Source: Flavobacterium microcysteis (GTDB taxonomy: Bacteria; Bacteroidota; Bacteroidia; Flavobacteriales; Flavobacteriaceae). From it: 64,000 nt of DNA. Below, piece by piece: positions 7,616-17,707 of the stretch. The position numbers were made by a program, and so were the translations under genes. Below the pieces are notes generated by a model. It ran no database searches. It was not told the DNA's origin and saw nothing but the letters and a program-made list of their open reading frames with translations. How positions within the stretch are numbered: position 1 is the first letter of the stretch; every line of letters begins with the position of its first letter. The stretch covers positions 239,187 to 303,186 of the forward strand of contig NZ_VFJE01000050.1 of NCBI RefSeq assembly GCF_006385255.1, given 5' to 3'.

Positions 7616-8875
7616 TTGAAATTCAACAAATTAAATATAATTATCTTCATTGGGCTTTTGGCAATCATAGGCGTGTTGTTTATGCAATTGCTGACTCTTT
7701 CGCAGGCCTATGCGTTTGAGAAAAAAGAATTTAGTGAGAAGATCCATTTCGCCTTGCAGGACGTGGTCGCTAAAATCCATAAGGATAATAAGACCGAAGT
7801 TCCGGTAACTAGCCAGATAAAAAAGATTACGGACGATTATTATATCGTAAATGTCGATGATGTTTTTGAAGCTTCGGTGCTGGAGTATTATCTAAAGACG
7901 GAATTCCAGAAAGTAAAGCTAAATATCGATTATGAATATGCTATCTACGATTGCAGTTCAGACGAAATGATGTACGGAAAATATGTTTCCTCATCAGACA
8001 AGAAAGCACCACGATGTGAAAAATGTTTTAGCAAAAAGGAAGGGCTCGTTTATTACTTTGCCATCCGTTTTCCGCAGCTGAAATACAATTATATTACGTC
8101 GCTTCAGCAATATTGGGTGTATACCGGTGTGCTTGTACTGGTTCTGGTTATATATGTTTATTCAGTTTTGCTTCTGATCAGGCAGAAAAAATATACAGAA
8201 CTTCAAACCGATTTTATCAATAACATGACGCATGAATTCAAGACACCCATATCTTCAATTCTTATAGCGTCTAACTATGCTAAAAATCAGGAAGAGATTA
8301 CCAAAAATCCAAAGCTTTCCAAGTATGTCCAGATTATAATCGAACAGAGCAATAAGCTCAACCAACACATTGAAAAAATCCTGCATATTGCCAAAAGTGA
8401 TTCGCATATGCTGGAATTGGAAAAAACCACATTTAATATATTGGATGTGACAGCTTTGGCCAAAGAAACCATATTGCTTAAGTACGACAAGGAAGTTTCT
8501 ATTGAAATTCAAAGCGACAAGACAGAATATCTAATCGTTGCAGATGAATTTCACTTTTCAAATGTTGTATACAATATTTTGGACAATGCTATAAAATACA
8601 ACGACTCCATTCCAAAAATACAGATTACCATTACGGAAACACCAAAAGAAGTCCGACTTGAATTTATGGACAATGGGATTGGTATTGAAACTCCCGAATT
8701 AAATGCTATTTTTGATAAATTCTATCGTATTTCGAGTGCAAAACGAAACGAAGTAGGCGGATTTGGATTAGGGCTGTTCTACGTAAAGAAAATCTGCATA
8801 TTGCACCGATGGAAGATAAATGTTAAAAACAATCCGGATAACGGTATAACAGTAACAATCAGTATTCCGAAATAA
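7616..8875 (+). CDS. Membrane sensor histidine kinase
   Basis: This is a two-component sensor of 419 residues. A first membrane helix (about 8-30) and a second (about 166-188) bracket a periplasmic sensor domain of some 135 residues. The HisKA motif THEFKTPISS carries the phospho-acceptor H206. The ATPase domain shows the N box NILDNAIKYN (about 319), the G1 box DNGIGI and the G2 box GGFGLGLFYV (about 381). The sensor region contains C113 and a CEKC pair (C134, C137), so redox or metal sensing is possible. The start is a TTG: the only nearby ATG (7611) runs into a stop. The response regulator follows after three bases. Confidence 0.93.
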   Translation: MKFNKLNIIIFIGLLAIIGVLFMQLLTLSQAYAFEKKEFSEKIHFALQDVVAKIHKDNKTEVPVTSQIKKITDDYYIVNVDDVFEASVLEYYLKTEFQKVKLNIDYEYAIYDCSSDEMMYGKYVSSSDKKAPRCEKCFSKKEGLVYYFAIRFPQLKYNYITSLQQYWVYTGVLVLVLVIYVYSVLLLIRQKKYTELQTDFINNMTHEFKTPISSILIASNYAKNQEEITKNPKLSKYVQIIIEQSNKLNQHIEKILHIAKSDSHMLELEKTTFNILDVTALAKETILLKYDKEVSIEIQSDKTEYLIVADEFHFSNVVYNILDNAIKYNDSIPKIQITITETPKEVRLEFMDNGIGIETPELNAIFDKFYRISSAKRNEVGGFGLGLFYVKKICILHRWKINVKNNPDNGITVTISIPK

Positions 8876-8878
8876 TAT

Positions 8879-9562
8879 ATGGCAAAAAGCAAAATTTTTT
8901 ATGTAGAAGACGATGCTACATTGGCGTTTCTGACTATAGATTATTTAGAGCAGTTTTATGACATCACTCATTTTTCGGATGGTGCAGAAGCTGTAAAGAA
9001 TTTTCATAAGGGCAATTACGACTTATGTATCCTAGATGTCATGCTTCCTAAAAAAGACGGTTTTGAGATTGCTCAGGAAATCAGGAATTCCAATACTGAA
9101 ATACCCATACTTTTTCTTTCTGCAAAATCCTTAAAAGAAGATCGTATTAAAGGTTTAAAACTAGGAGCAGATGATTTTTTGGTCAAGCCTTTTAGTTTGG
9201 AAGAGCTAAGCCTGAAAATAGAAGTTTTCCTGAAAAGGAGTTCCAAAGCTCCAATCATTGCTCAGAAAAGTTATGAAATAGGAAGCTTTCAGTTTTTTCC
9301 AAACGATTATTGCCTGACAAGAGATACTGAAAAAATAAACCTGACGGAACGCGAATCGGCACTATTGAAGCTGTTTTTAGACAATAAGAATGAGATACTA
9401 AAACGCGAAAAAATCCTTACAGCCTTGTGGGGAGATGACGATTACTTTATGGGTAGAAGCCTTGATGTATTTATCTCCCGTCTTCGCAAAATTTTCAAAG
9501 AAGAAAATTCAGTAAAGATTGAAAACATTCCAAGAATAGGCTTTAAGCTGGTGATGGAATAA
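8879..9562 (+). CDS. OmpR/PhoB-type response regulator
   Basis: The 227 residues comprise a receiver domain (1-120) and a winged-helix DNA-binding domain (about 130-227). Phosphorylation site D53 is in LCILDVMLPKKDG, the acidic pocket is D11/D12, and the conserved lysine is K102 in VKPFSLEEL. The output domain contains LTERESALLKLF and SLDVFISRLRK, typical of the OmpR family. It is co-transcribed with the kinase directly upstream and is its presumed partner. The target genes are unknown. Confidence 0.95.
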   Translation: MAKSKIFYVEDDATLAFLTIDYLEQFYDITHFSDGAEAVKNFHKGNYDLCILDVMLPKKDGFEIAQEIRNSNTEIPILFLSAKSLKEDRIKGLKLGADDFLVKPFSLEELSLKIEVFLKRSSKAPIIAQKSYEIGSFQFFPNDYCLTRDTEKINLTERESALLKLFLDNKNEILKREKILTALWGDDDYFMGRSLDVFISRLRKIFKEENSVKIENIPRIGFKLVME

Positions 9563-9634
9563 CAATCCGACTATCACAGCTTCGTATAAATCCGAAAGTT
9601 TTTTTTCATAACTTTAGATTTTAAATAATCCTCC

Positions 9635-10108
9635 ATGTTACAAGCCTACATCAATACGCCATTGGGCATTGCTGAAATTAACGGTGATGAAAACGGAATA
9701 TCCAGTATTCTGGCATTTGACGAAGGAAAAACTGTTTCTACAACCATCCCTTCAGAACTTCAAGATGCCGTAAACCAATTGCAAGATTATTTTGATGGGA
9801 AAAGAAAAGATTTTACTTTCAAAATGAATCCATCAGGAACAGAATTCCAGAAAAAAGTATGGAAAGGCTTGCTTGAAATTCCTTTTGGAAAAACATTGTC
9901 TTATCAGGAATTTTCTATCCGATTAGGTGATGTCAAGGCTATACGAGCCGTAGCTTCTGCTAACGGAAGAAATCCACTTTGGATTGTAGTTCCCTGTCAT
10001 CGTGTTATCGGTTCAGATGGTTCATTAACGGGATATGCAGGAGGACTATGGAGAAAAAAATGGCTTTTGGATCATGAAAATCCTGTAAAGCAGCAAAGCT
10101 TATTCTAG
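9635..10108 (+). CDS. ogt: Methylated-DNA-[protein]-cysteine S-methyltransferase
   Basis: It repairs O6-alkylguanine by moving the alkyl group to its own cysteine. The acceptor is C121 in VVPCHRVIGSDG, and the helix-turn-helix segment with FGKTLSYQEF and ASANGRNP is present. At 157 residues it is a stand-alone Ogt-type protein without an Ada regulatory domain. It precedes the serine hydrolase by 18 bases. The gene symbol is by family. Confidence 0.93.
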   Translation: MLQAYINTPLGIAEINGDENGISSILAFDEGKTVSTTIPSELQDAVNQLQDYFDGKRKDFTFKMNPSGTEFQKKVWKGLLEIPFGKTLSYQEFSIRLGDVKAIRAVASANGRNPLWIVVPCHRVIGSDGSLTGYAGGLWRKKWLLDHENPVKQQSLF

Positions 10109-10126
10109 AACCAATAACTAAAGAGT

Positions 10127-11287
10127 ATGAGATTTCTGAAAAAATTCCTTTTGTGGTTTGTAATTGTATTGGCAACAATTATTCTGTTGCTGTATATCTT
10201 TAATTTGGACTATCTCATACGTGCTGTCAGGATTACATATCTAAACGGAGAGAAAACCGCTTTCCTTGAGGATTATAGTGAATTTCCAAATCGTGAAATT
10301 AAAAAAGGAGCAGGACAACCTTGGGCCATTAGTAAAGACTACAACAAGGCAAAACCAACAGATGTACTTGAAGCAACCCATAAAAAATTCGAAACAGTTG
10401 CTTTTTTAATCATTAAGAATGATAGTATTTGGTATGAAAGTTATTATGACGGCTACAATAAAGACAGCAAATCCAATTCATTTTCTATGGCAAAAAGTAT
10501 TGTTACTGCTGCATTAGGAAAAGCAATCATGCAAGGAAAAATCAAAAGCCTGGATCAAAAAGTAACCGATTTTTTTCCTGAATTTGCAGGCAAATATGGC
10601 GACAAGATGACTGTAGGCGATTTGTCGTCAATGTCATCCGGATTAGATTGGGACGAATCGTATTATAGCCCGTTTTCAATTACAACTAAAGCCTATTTTG
10701 ACGATAACCTTACTGATTTGATGCTTGGGCTGAAAGTTACTGGCGAACCGGGTAAAGAATTCAAATATTTGAGCGGGAATACGCAACTGTTGTCTATGGT
10801 AATTGAAAAAGCAACTGGCGAACATCTTGCTGATTATGTTTCGGAACATTTTTGGAAACCTTTGGGAGCAGAACACGAAGCGCTTTGGCAAATTGATCGT
10901 CCTGATGGAATCGAAAAAACTTATTGTTGTATCGCAAGCAATGCCAGAGATTTTGCTCGTTTTGGGAAACTATACAAGCAACACGGAAAATGGAATGGCC
11001 AGCAGATTTTGGATTCTGCTTTTGTAGCGAAGTGTGTTACGCCCAGATTTGAAGATGCGCCAATGTATGGTTATGGCTGGTGGTTAAGCGATTATAAGGA
11101 CAAGCAGATTTATTATATGCAAGGACATTTAGGGCAATATGTTATCGTAATTCCGAAAGATGACCTGATAATAGTGCGATTAGGCCGTAACAGAGATGAA
11201 AGAGCCGATGGGAATTTCCATAGAAATGATTTTTATGTATATATTGACGAGACATACGAAATGCTAAGCCATGATAGAAAAAATTAA
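10127..11287 (+). CDS. Membrane-anchored serine hydrolase, class C beta-lactamase/PBP family
   Basis: The 386-residue protein has an N-terminal membrane anchor (about 7-28) and then a beta-lactamase-like domain. The nucleophile motif SxxK is S120-M-A-K123, a YxxxN-like second motif is YLSGN (about 215), and HLG near the end of the domain stands in for the KTG box. Family members include esterases, D-aminopeptidases and carboxypeptidases. The substrate cannot be told from sequence, and antibiotic hydrolysis is not implied. Its 3' end overlaps the next gene by 17 bases. Confidence 0.88.
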   Translation: MRFLKKFLLWFVIVLATIILLLYIFNLDYLIRAVRITYLNGEKTAFLEDYSEFPNREIKKGAGQPWAISKDYNKAKPTDVLEATHKKFETVAFLIIKNDSIWYESYYDGYNKDSKSNSFSMAKSIVTAALGKAIMQGKIKSLDQKVTDFFPEFAGKYGDKMTVGDLSSMSSGLDWDESYYSPFSITTKAYFDDNLTDLMLGLKVTGEPGKEFKYLSGNTQLLSMVIEKATGEHLADYVSEHFWKPLGAEHEALWQIDRPDGIEKTYCCIASNARDFARFGKLYKQHGKWNGQQILDSAFVAKCVTPRFEDAPMYGYGWWLSDYKDKQIYYMQGHLGQYVIVIPKDDLIIVRLGRNRDERADGNFHRNDFYVYIDETYEMLSHDRKN

Positions 11288-11984
11288 CCTGGAACATATA
11301 CTCTTTTTAGATATTGAAACTGTTCCGGAAGAAGAAACATTTAACGCCTTAGACGAAGAAAAAAAGGAATTATTTGATTTAAAAACACAGTACCAAAGGA
11401 AAGAACAATTTACAGCGGAAGAGTTTTATGACCGCGCCGGAATCTGGGCTGAGTTTGGTAAAATAATATGCATTTCTGTTGGATATTTTACGTTCAAGGG
11501 TGATATCCGACATTTCAGAGTCACTTCTTTTTTTGGAGACGAAAAGAAAATACTTCGGGATTTCAGCAATCTTTTAGATAACCATTTTGGTCAGGCGCAG
11601 CATATTCTATGCGGACACAATGCCAAAGAATTTGATTTTCCTTTTATTGCAAGACGAATGATTATCAATCAGATAAAGATTCCTAGTAAGCTGAATCTTT
11701 TTGGTAAAAAACCTTGGGAGATACCTCACCTTGATACTATGGAATTATGGAAATTTGGCGATTTCAAACATTATACTTCCCTGAAATTAATGGCTAAAAT
11801 CTTAAACATTCCATCGCCTAAAGATGATATTAGCGGAAGCGATGTAGGTCATGTCTATTATGTTGAAAAAGACATTGACAGAATCATTACCTATTGTGAA
11901 AAAGATGTGATTGCTGTAGCACAAATCCTATTGCGTTTTAGACGTGAAGATCTGTTAATAGAAGATGAAATAATACACATATAA
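11271..11984 (+). CDS. 3'-5' exonuclease, DnaQ superfamily (PolB-like)
   Basis: The 237-residue protein carries the ExoI motif FLDIETVP (D14, E16), an ExoII-like segment CGHNAKEFDFPFIARRM (about 119-135) and an ExoIII-like YCEKDVIAV near 208. This arrangement is that of predicted exonucleases related to the proofreading domain of family B polymerases, here without any polymerase. It overlaps the hydrolase gene by 17 bases, so the two are co-translated. A role in DNA repair is likely and fits the nearby alkyltransferase. Confidence 0.88.
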   Translation: MIEKINLEHILFLDIETVPEEETFNALDEEKKELFDLKTQYQRKEQFTAEEFYDRAGIWAEFGKIICISVGYFTFKGDIRHFRVTSFFGDEKKILRDFSNLLDNHFGQAQHILCGHNAKEFDFPFIARRMIINQIKIPSKLNLFGKKPWEIPHLDTMELWKFGDFKHYTSLKLMAKILNIPSPKDDISGSDVGHVYYVEKDIDRIITYCEKDVIAVAQILLRFRREDLLIEDEIIHI

Positions 11985-11986
11985 AT

Positions 11987-12015
11987 AAAAAAGCCTTGGA
12001 TTTCCAAGGCTTTTT
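11987..12015. terminator. Bidirectional terminator
   Basis: The stem AAGCCTTGGA / TCCAAGGCTT with an A-run on the left and a T-run on the right lies between the convergent exonuclease gene and the exported protein gene. Confidence 0.88.
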
Positions 12016-12029
12016 CTTTTTCAGAGCAT

Positions 12030-12659
12030 TTATTTTTCTTTTTCAGGCGTTTTATCTGTTCTGTAATAATAGTTACTATTGTTGTTGGTATTTCCATTTT
12101 GGTAACCGCTTCCGTTTCCGTAATAATAGCTTCCATTATTTCCGGCATAATCATTACCCTTTACACTTCCCATCATGTCAACAATTTCGCCACGACGGTT
12201 GTAAATAAGTTGGAGTCCACCTATCTGAGATAGGGCATAACGGTTATAACTCATATAAACAGTACCGATTCTTTTAATTCTGTTATAAGCATCGTAGTTT
12301 ACAAATACGTTTCCAACTCTTCTGATTCTACCTTGGCTGTCATGTTCAATTTTTACACCTTGTCCATTTCGTACGCCAGGAGCGCCATAGGTTGTATTTA
12401 CATTAGCATTTGATGCTCTTCTGCCGTTTCTATAATAAATCCCATCATTAGTAGTAACGGTTGTTTCTGTATTAAAATCAAATTGCCCGTCAGGAAAAAC
12501 ATAAAAGGTAATTCCCCTTTCGACGAAAGCAATTGGTTCATCCATATCAAAGTTTGCAATGAAATTTTTTTCACCCAAATAATGAGTTGTTTCTGCATTC
12601 GCTATATTCCCAACGAATAAAATGCTAGCCACTAAGAGAGTAATTTTTTTCATGATCAA
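12030..12659 (-). CDS. Exported protein of unknown function with Asn/Tyr/Gly-rich tail
   Basis: I do not recognise a named domain. The 209 residues start with a clear signal peptide (KKITLLVASILFVGNIANA). The middle contains loosely repeated short strands of the type GRIRRVGNVFVNYDAYNRI then IKRIGTVYMSYNRY, about 20 residues apart, which suggests a small beta-repeat fold. The tail from about 170 is rich in Asn, Tyr and Gly and looks disordered. It is likely periplasmic or surface exposed. It is a single gene flanked by terminators. Confidence 0.8.
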   Translation of the reverse strand: MIMKKITLLVASILFVGNIANAETTHYLGEKNFIANFDMDEPIAFVERGITFYVFPDGQFDFNTETTVTTNDGIYYRNGRRASNANVNTTYGAPGVRNGQGVKIEHDSQGRIRRVGNVFVNYDAYNRIKRIGTVYMSYNRYALSQIGGLQLIYNRRGEIVDMMGSVKGNDYAGNNGSYYYGNGSGYQNGNTNNNSNYYYRTDKTPEKEK

Positions 12660-12783
12660 AAGAATTAAAATTTTGCCTACTCTTTCGATTTTCAGCTTTT
12701 TCGAACCTTAAAAAATCAAGGTTATTTATAGCTATCCAATTTACATGCCAAAACTTTTTCAAAATAATATCCTTAAAAAGAAA

Positions 12784-12811
12784 AATCCCGATAGTTTTTG
12801 CTATCGGGATT
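12784..12811. terminator. Terminator after the subtilase gene
   Basis: AATCCCGATAG / CTATCGGGATT stem with a 6-nt loop, 36 bases past the subtilase stop on the minus strand. Only weak T-richness follows on that strand. Confidence 0.7.
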
Positions 12812-12846
12812 AGTATCAGTGATTTATATTTTAAAATAAAATTTGA

Positions 12847-15792
12847 TTATCGGTTCAAAATAATCTTTTTTGTTGTTTTCAATGCTCCGTTTTCGATAGT
12901 AAGGATGTAAACTCCATCTGAAAAATTATCGATATTGAGCACTTCATTTGTGTTTGATGTTTCTTTCGTAAGTATTCTTCTTCCTTGTATGTCATTAAGA
13001 TGTAAGGTAGTCTTCCCGGTGTTGGCAGGCAGGCTCACATTTAAGATACCTTTTGAAGGGTTAGGATACACAGAAATATTTGCCAATTGGTTGTCTGCTA
13101 CACTAAGGCTGGAAGGTGTAACATTACAGAAACTAAGACTAAAATTATTGATAAAGCCTCCATCTCCATTATATTTATCAAGGACATATAATGTCCATAC
13201 GCCGTCAGCAGGAATATTACTGAAATTGCTTAAAGGTTCTAAAGGACGCACAGTTCCGGTAATTGAAGGAGAAGTTGCTCCGCATGTGAAAGGAACGCCG
13301 GCATCGCTTACGGTAGCTAAAATATCATCATTATCTCCACAAGGTTCTTCGAATAATTTGATAAGAGGTGAACCGATAGTTTCCGGTCCTTCCAGATAAA
13401 CTGTGATGTCTTCGATATAGCTGTGGGAAATGCTTATTGTCGCAGTAAGATTACCAACCGTCATACCGCCAGTGACAAGAATTGGAACAGAACCTATTGC
13501 ATTTGCAGTGGTGGCTATTGTTCCGTCTGAAAAATCGGTTGCATAAAAAGCCTGGCCGCAATTCAAAGCTCCGGTTTGGAAATTATATACGGTGCTAGTG
13601 GTAGCGGTTGCGCATCTGTTTTTTGGCAGAACTCTCCAATAATAATTGTGTTCTGGTGTAAGGCTATTTAAAAAGTAATTCGTCTCTGTTACTTCTTGAT
13701 TTACAATTAGATTTCCAAAACCTGTATCTGTCGCTACCTGAAGAATATAGGATTCTGCATTTATAGAAGGCTCCCATTCCAATCGTAATGAAGGTGCCAT
13801 ACCAGTTATATTATTTGCTGGACTTAATAGCGTACTATTCTGGAATGTATCGGTATAGATTTTTAGATTTACATATTTTGTTTCTATATCTGTTCCACGC
13901 GTTCCTCTAATACCAATAGTATAATCGCCGGCAGGGATAGTATTCAGGTTGGAAAGAGTCATTGTCAACGCTTCATTTATTGATGAAGATGTAGTGCTTA
14001 AATTACCGGAAACTCCTGCAGGGAGACCTACTATTGTGAAATTCGTGTTTTGTGATGTAGTTGTAGTATGTTGGAAATTGTATACGGCAGTACTGTTGCT
14101 ACACACAGTTTGGTCTTCAGAAAGTGGCGCCAAGGCAAAAGTTGAATTTACGCCAGTAACAATAAGAGAAAAATTTTGAGGACCTCGTGCCAAAGTTCCT
14201 TTGTGTGTTACTGTTATGGTATAAGTACCAGCAGCAGCAAGAATGCTTATTTTTTCAATATTATCAACTTTATTATCACCATCATTTGCCGCATTCGAGT
14301 TAGGGTCACTTGTCAATCTCCAAGGGAAATAAGTAGAAGTTCCTTTTGTGATTCGAATATCCAGGTCATTCACTAAAACAGGTGTTGGGCTATTTAAAAC
14401 GCCATTGTTTACTCTACCCGGAACATCGGTCCATGCAATAGTTGCCTCAAGAGGTTCTATACCATTTGAGTTTACAGTCATTGTAAATGTCTGTCCTTGT
14501 TGTAGCATTTCTTCAGAAATGACTGTCCCTAATCCATTGGCTGTGATGGTTTCTGCCGCTTTTTTAGCATTTAGCAATCCCCATCCATAAATAGCATCTG
14601 GTCCTGTACTTCCGACATCATCGGCAGTATGGCAGGCAAGAGCTTTTAGGGTTGCCGCTTTCATAAAGTGTTTGTTTTTTATCTTATAGTATTGTTGCAA
14701 AAGCAATAATGTTCCCGTTACGTTTGGAGAAGCCATAGAAGTTCCGGAAAGTGTTCCGTAAGCAGAATCTGAGGTTTCAAAAGTAGAATATAAGCTTGTA
14801 CCATTTCCGGTAATGTCTGGTTTTACTCTAAAATCATCAGTAGGTCCCTGGCTACTGCCGGTATTAATCGTGACATTGGCAAGGGTACCATCAGACAGAA
14901 TCACCGCATCTTCAGCATTGGCAACTACAAGGTTATTTTTGGCTGTTTTATTTCCTGTTAATTTATCATAACCTAGTGCCATTGGCTGAGGATTTTGATC
15001 TTCTCCGTTATTTCCTGCTGATGCCACCATCAGGTAATAAGGAGCATTATAAGCGATTTCATCCCATGCTCTGGCATCGGTAGTATAGGCTCCGATGTAC
15101 CAGGAAGGAGCAAATTGTCCGTTATTGACAATTGGCACCCCATAAGAGTGATTGGAAAGTAACATTCCGGATTGGATTTCAGCCAAAGCTTCACTCTCAT
15201 CATCCGTCCAGTTAAAAGTCCTCACCTGAGCCAATGGCGCCATTCCTTTCGCATTAGGAGTAATACCTGTCGCAGCAATAGTTCCTGTAACGTGTGTGGC
15301 ATGGAAGTTATTTCCTGAAGAGCTTGCAACAGCATCATTCACGGTAATTCTGCCGCCAAACTCTCTATGTGAAGCTCTTACTTTACCACCATCCCAAACA
15401 CGGGCAACCATACCTTGGCCATCCAGATTTAATCCTAAAGAGCCGCCGGTATTTAAAAAGCTAGCTCTTGTTGATCTGGCTGCATTTCTATTGTTTACAG
15501 AATAATATAAAGGAAACCCATCTGGAGTAAGCTTCATCAATTCATCAACAGTACCGTTTTCATTTTTGATAAACTCGGGCCAGTTGTTTAATTTGGCAGC
15601 TTTTAGGGCTTGCCGTTTCTCAGAAGCAGACTTTTTTCGATAAACTTCTTGTAGCTCTTTGAGCTTTTTTAGATCGTAGTTTTTGGTAATTTGCTCGATA
15701 TCATTTTTATCTTGGCTAAAACCGGTAAAAGGAATTGAGAACAGGAAAAGCAATGAAAGTGCTTTAAAAGCGGAAGTGGAATTTTTTGTCAC
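12847..15792 (-). CDS. T9SS-secreted subtilisin-like serine protease with P-domain
   Basis: The 981-residue protein has a signal peptide (about 8-26, ending GFSQ), a propeptide, and an S8 peptidase domain with catalytic D134 (VARVWDGG), H164 (NNFHATHVTG), N261 (ASAGNNG) and S352 (LSGTSMASPNVTG). A fibronectin-like segment follows (about 660-740), then a proprotein-convertase P-domain (about 745-890, with ISISHSYIEDITVYLEGP in pieces). The last 75 residues, from VYPNPSKGIL to the terminal KKIILNR, are a type A T9SS sorting domain. It is therefore an exported and probably cell-surface or released protease. It is monocistronic with its own promoter. Confidence 0.95.
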   Translation of the reverse strand: MTKNSTSAFKALSLLFLFSIPFTGFSQDKNDIEQITKNYDLKKLKELQEVYRKKSASEKRQALKAAKLNNWPEFIKNENGTVDELMKLTPDGFPLYYSVNNRNAARSTRASFLNTGGSLGLNLDGQGMVARVWDGGKVRASHREFGGRITVNDAVASSSGNNFHATHVTGTIAATGITPNAKGMAPLAQVRTFNWTDDESEALAEIQSGMLLSNHSYGVPIVNNGQFAPSWYIGAYTTDARAWDEIAYNAPYYLMVASAGNNGEDQNPQPMALGYDKLTGNKTAKNNLVVANAEDAVILSDGTLANVTINTGSSQGPTDDFRVKPDITGNGTSLYSTFETSDSAYGTLSGTSMASPNVTGTLLLLQQYYKIKNKHFMKAATLKALACHTADDVGSTGPDAIYGWGLLNAKKAAETITANGLGTVISEEMLQQGQTFTMTVNSNGIEPLEATIAWTDVPGRVNNGVLNSPTPVLVNDLDIRITKGTSTYFPWRLTSDPNSNAANDGDNKVDNIEKISILAAAGTYTITVTHKGTLARGPQNFSLIVTGVNSTFALAPLSEDQTVCSNSTAVYNFQHTTTTSQNTNFTIVGLPAGVSGNLSTTSSSINEALTMTLSNLNTIPAGDYTIGIRGTRGTDIETKYVNLKIYTDTFQNSTLLSPANNITGMAPSLRLEWEPSINAESYILQVATDTGFGNLIVNQEVTETNYFLNSLTPEHNYYWRVLPKNRCATATTSTVYNFQTGALNCGQAFYATDFSDGTIATTANAIGSVPILVTGGMTVGNLTATISISHSYIEDITVYLEGPETIGSPLIKLFEEPCGDNDDILATVSDAGVPFTCGATSPSITGTVRPLEPLSNFSNIPADGVWTLYVLDKYNGDGGFINNFSLSFCNVTPSSLSVADNQLANISVYPNPSKGILNVSLPANTGKTTLHLNDIQGRRILTKETSNTNEVLNIDNFSDGVYILTIENGALKTTKKIILNR

Positions 15793-15825
15793 TGTATATA
15801 GTTATGTGTTTTTGAAAAATTCCCC

Positions 15826-15853
15826 CAAATATAGGGAATTGTATTTTATTCAA
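15826..15853 (-). promoter_or_regulatory. Promoter of the subtilase gene
   Basis: On the minus strand TTG (15853-15851), a 17-base spacer and TATATTTG (15833-15826) match the flavobacterial TTG-N17-23-TAnnTTTG promoter. The leader to the start codon at 15792 would be about 25-30 nt. Confidence 0.6.
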
Positions 15854-16013
15854 TAATGTTTTGAAAAATTTATTTCAAATGGAATTAAAAATGCGTTTAT
15901 AGAGATAAAAATGTAAGAATTGTCAATGTTTTGTGAAATAATCATAAACTATATACGGTTAAAAAGAAATCTGGGTTTTAATTTTTGGAAAATCTTTTTG
16001 CTATTTTTATAAC

Positions 16014-17705
16014 ATGAAAAAACAGCCATTGTTAGAAGTCAATACTCTTGAAATTTCTTTTAAGAAAGATGGTGAGTACAAGCCTATCATCAATTCTATA
16101 AGTTATGCCTTGCAAAGCAATGAAATTTTAGGGATTGTAGGAGAGTCCGGTTCTGGAAAATCCGTTTCTTCTTTAGCCGTTATGGGATTGCTTCCTAAAA
16201 ACATTTCTAAAATTACTAAGGGAGAAATTCTTTTTCAAGGTAGGAATGTAGCTCAGTTTTCAAAAGAAGAACTCCAGAATTTAAGAGGGCGTGACATTTC
16301 GATGATTTTTCAGGAACCGATGAGTTCACTGAATCCTTCTTTAAAATGTGGATTTCAGGTAGAAGAAATGCTGTTGCAGCACACCCAACTTTCCAAGAAA
16401 GAAATACGCAAGGAAACCCTTGATTTATTTGATAGGGTAAGGCTGCCAAATCCGGAAAAAATTTATGAAAGCTATCCGCACCAGATTTCCGGTGGACAAA
16501 AACAGCGGGTCATGATTGCCATGGCTATAGCCTGCAAGCCAAAAATTCTGATAGCAGATGAGCCAACAACTGCTCTGGATGTAACCGTACAGAAGGAAAT
16601 TATCCAATTGCTGAAAGACATTCAGCAGGAAACAGGAATGAGCATTATGTTTATTTCACATGATTTGGCCTTGGTGTCTGAAATTGCAAACCGTGTCTTG
16701 GTAATGTATAAGGGTGAAATTGTAGAACAAGGCAATGCTTCTGATGTTTTCCACAACCCACAGCATATCTATACTAAAGCATTGGTCAGTTCAAGACCTT
16801 CACTTGATGTCCGCTTGAAAAGGCTACCTACGATACAGGATTATCTAAAAAATTCAGTTAGTGAGGAAATCATTACAGCTGATGAAAGGAAAAAGATGCA
16901 TGAAAAATTATACCATCAAACTCCGATTTTGGAAGTGAAAAATGTAGAAAAGGAATATTTTTCCTCTGCAGGGCTTTTTGGGAAAAAAGTTGGTTTCAAA
17001 GCGGTCAATGATGTCAGTTTTAAAATTTATGAAGGAGAAACTTTAGGTCTGGTTGGTGAATCGGGATGCGGAAAATCAACTTTAGGAAATGCGATTCTGC
17101 AGTTGGACAAGGCAACGGCAGGCCAGATTTTTTACAGAGGTGTTGATATTATGAAGTTGCCAAAAGAGGATATCAGAGCGTTGCGAAAAGAAATCCAGAT
17201 TATTTTCCAGGATCCGTATTCATCGCTGAATCCAAGAATTCCTGTTGGCAAAGCTATCATGGAACCAATGAAAGTTCATAAGCTGTATAAAAACGATGCT
17301 GAACGAAAAGCAAAAACAATAGAAATTTTAGAAAGAGTAGGTCTGGGCGCAGAATATTTTAATCGCTATCCGCACGAATTTTCCGGAGGACAAAGACAGC
17401 GAATAGGAATAGCGAGAACAATCGCCTTGCAGCCTAAGCTGATTGTTTGTGATGAATCGGTTTCAGCTTTGGATATTTCTGTTCAGGCACAGGTTTTGAA
17501 TCTTTTGAACGAACTCAAAGAAAACTTCGGATTTACCTATATCTTTATTTCCCATGATTTGGCAGTCGTAAAATACATGTCGGATCAGGTTTTAGTCATG
17601 AGCAAAGGCAAGATTGAAGAAATGGCCGATGCGGATGTATTATATGATAACCCGCAAAAAGAATACACTAAAAAATTAATTGCAGCAATTCCAAAAGGGA
17701 ATTAA
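16014..17705 (+). CDS. Fused double ATPase of a peptide/nickel-type ABC importer
   Basis: The 563 residues hold two complete nucleotide-binding domains, as in YejF. Domain 1 has Walker A GESGSGKS (43-50), signature SGGQKQR (159-165) and Walker [13 protein letters not shown]. Domain 2 has Walker A GESGCGKS (348-355), signature SGGQRQR and Walker [13 protein letters not shown]. The C-terminal extension after domain 1 ([14 protein letters not shown]) is the oligopeptide-type motif. It should power uptake of peptides or similar solutes. No permease or binding-protein gene is adjacent, so its membrane partners must be elsewhere. A lipoprotein gene follows after two bases. Confidence 0.93.
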   Translation: MKKQPLLEVNTLEISFKKDGEYKPIINSISYALQSNEILGIVGESGSGKSVSSLAVMGLLPKNISKITKGEILFQGRNVAQFSKEELQNLRGRDISMIFQEPMSSLNPSLKCGFQVEEMLLQHTQLSKKEIRKETLDLFDRVRLPNPEKIYESYPHQISGGQKQRVMIAMAIACKPKILIADEPTTALDVTVQKEIIQLLKDIQQETGMSIMFISHDLALVSEIANRVLVMYKGEIVEQGNASDVFHNPQHIYTKALVSSRPSLDVRLKRLPTIQDYLKNSVSEEIITADERKKMHEKLYHQTPILEVKNVEKEYFSSAGLFGKKVGFKAVNDVSFKIYEGETLGLVGESGCGKSTLGNAILQLDKATAGQIFYRGVDIMKLPKEDIRALRKEIQIIFQDPYSSLNPRIPVGKAIMEPMKVHKLYKNDAERKAKTIEILERVGLGAEYFNRYPHEFSGGQRQRIGIARTIALQPKLIVCDESVSALDISVQAQVLNLLNELKENFGFTYIFISHDLAVVKYMSDQVLVMSKGKIEEMADADVLYDNPQKEYTKKLIAAIPKGN

Positions 17706-17707
17706 TT

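Noticed and set aside
12935..13399. Plus-strand 154-residue open frame inside the subtilase gene
   Set aside because: It is a shadow of the sorting-domain and P-domain coding sequence on the other strand.
16002..16009. TATTTTTA as promoter of the ABC ATPase gene
   Set aside because: It is only four bases before the ATG, which would leave no leader, and it mismatches the consensus.
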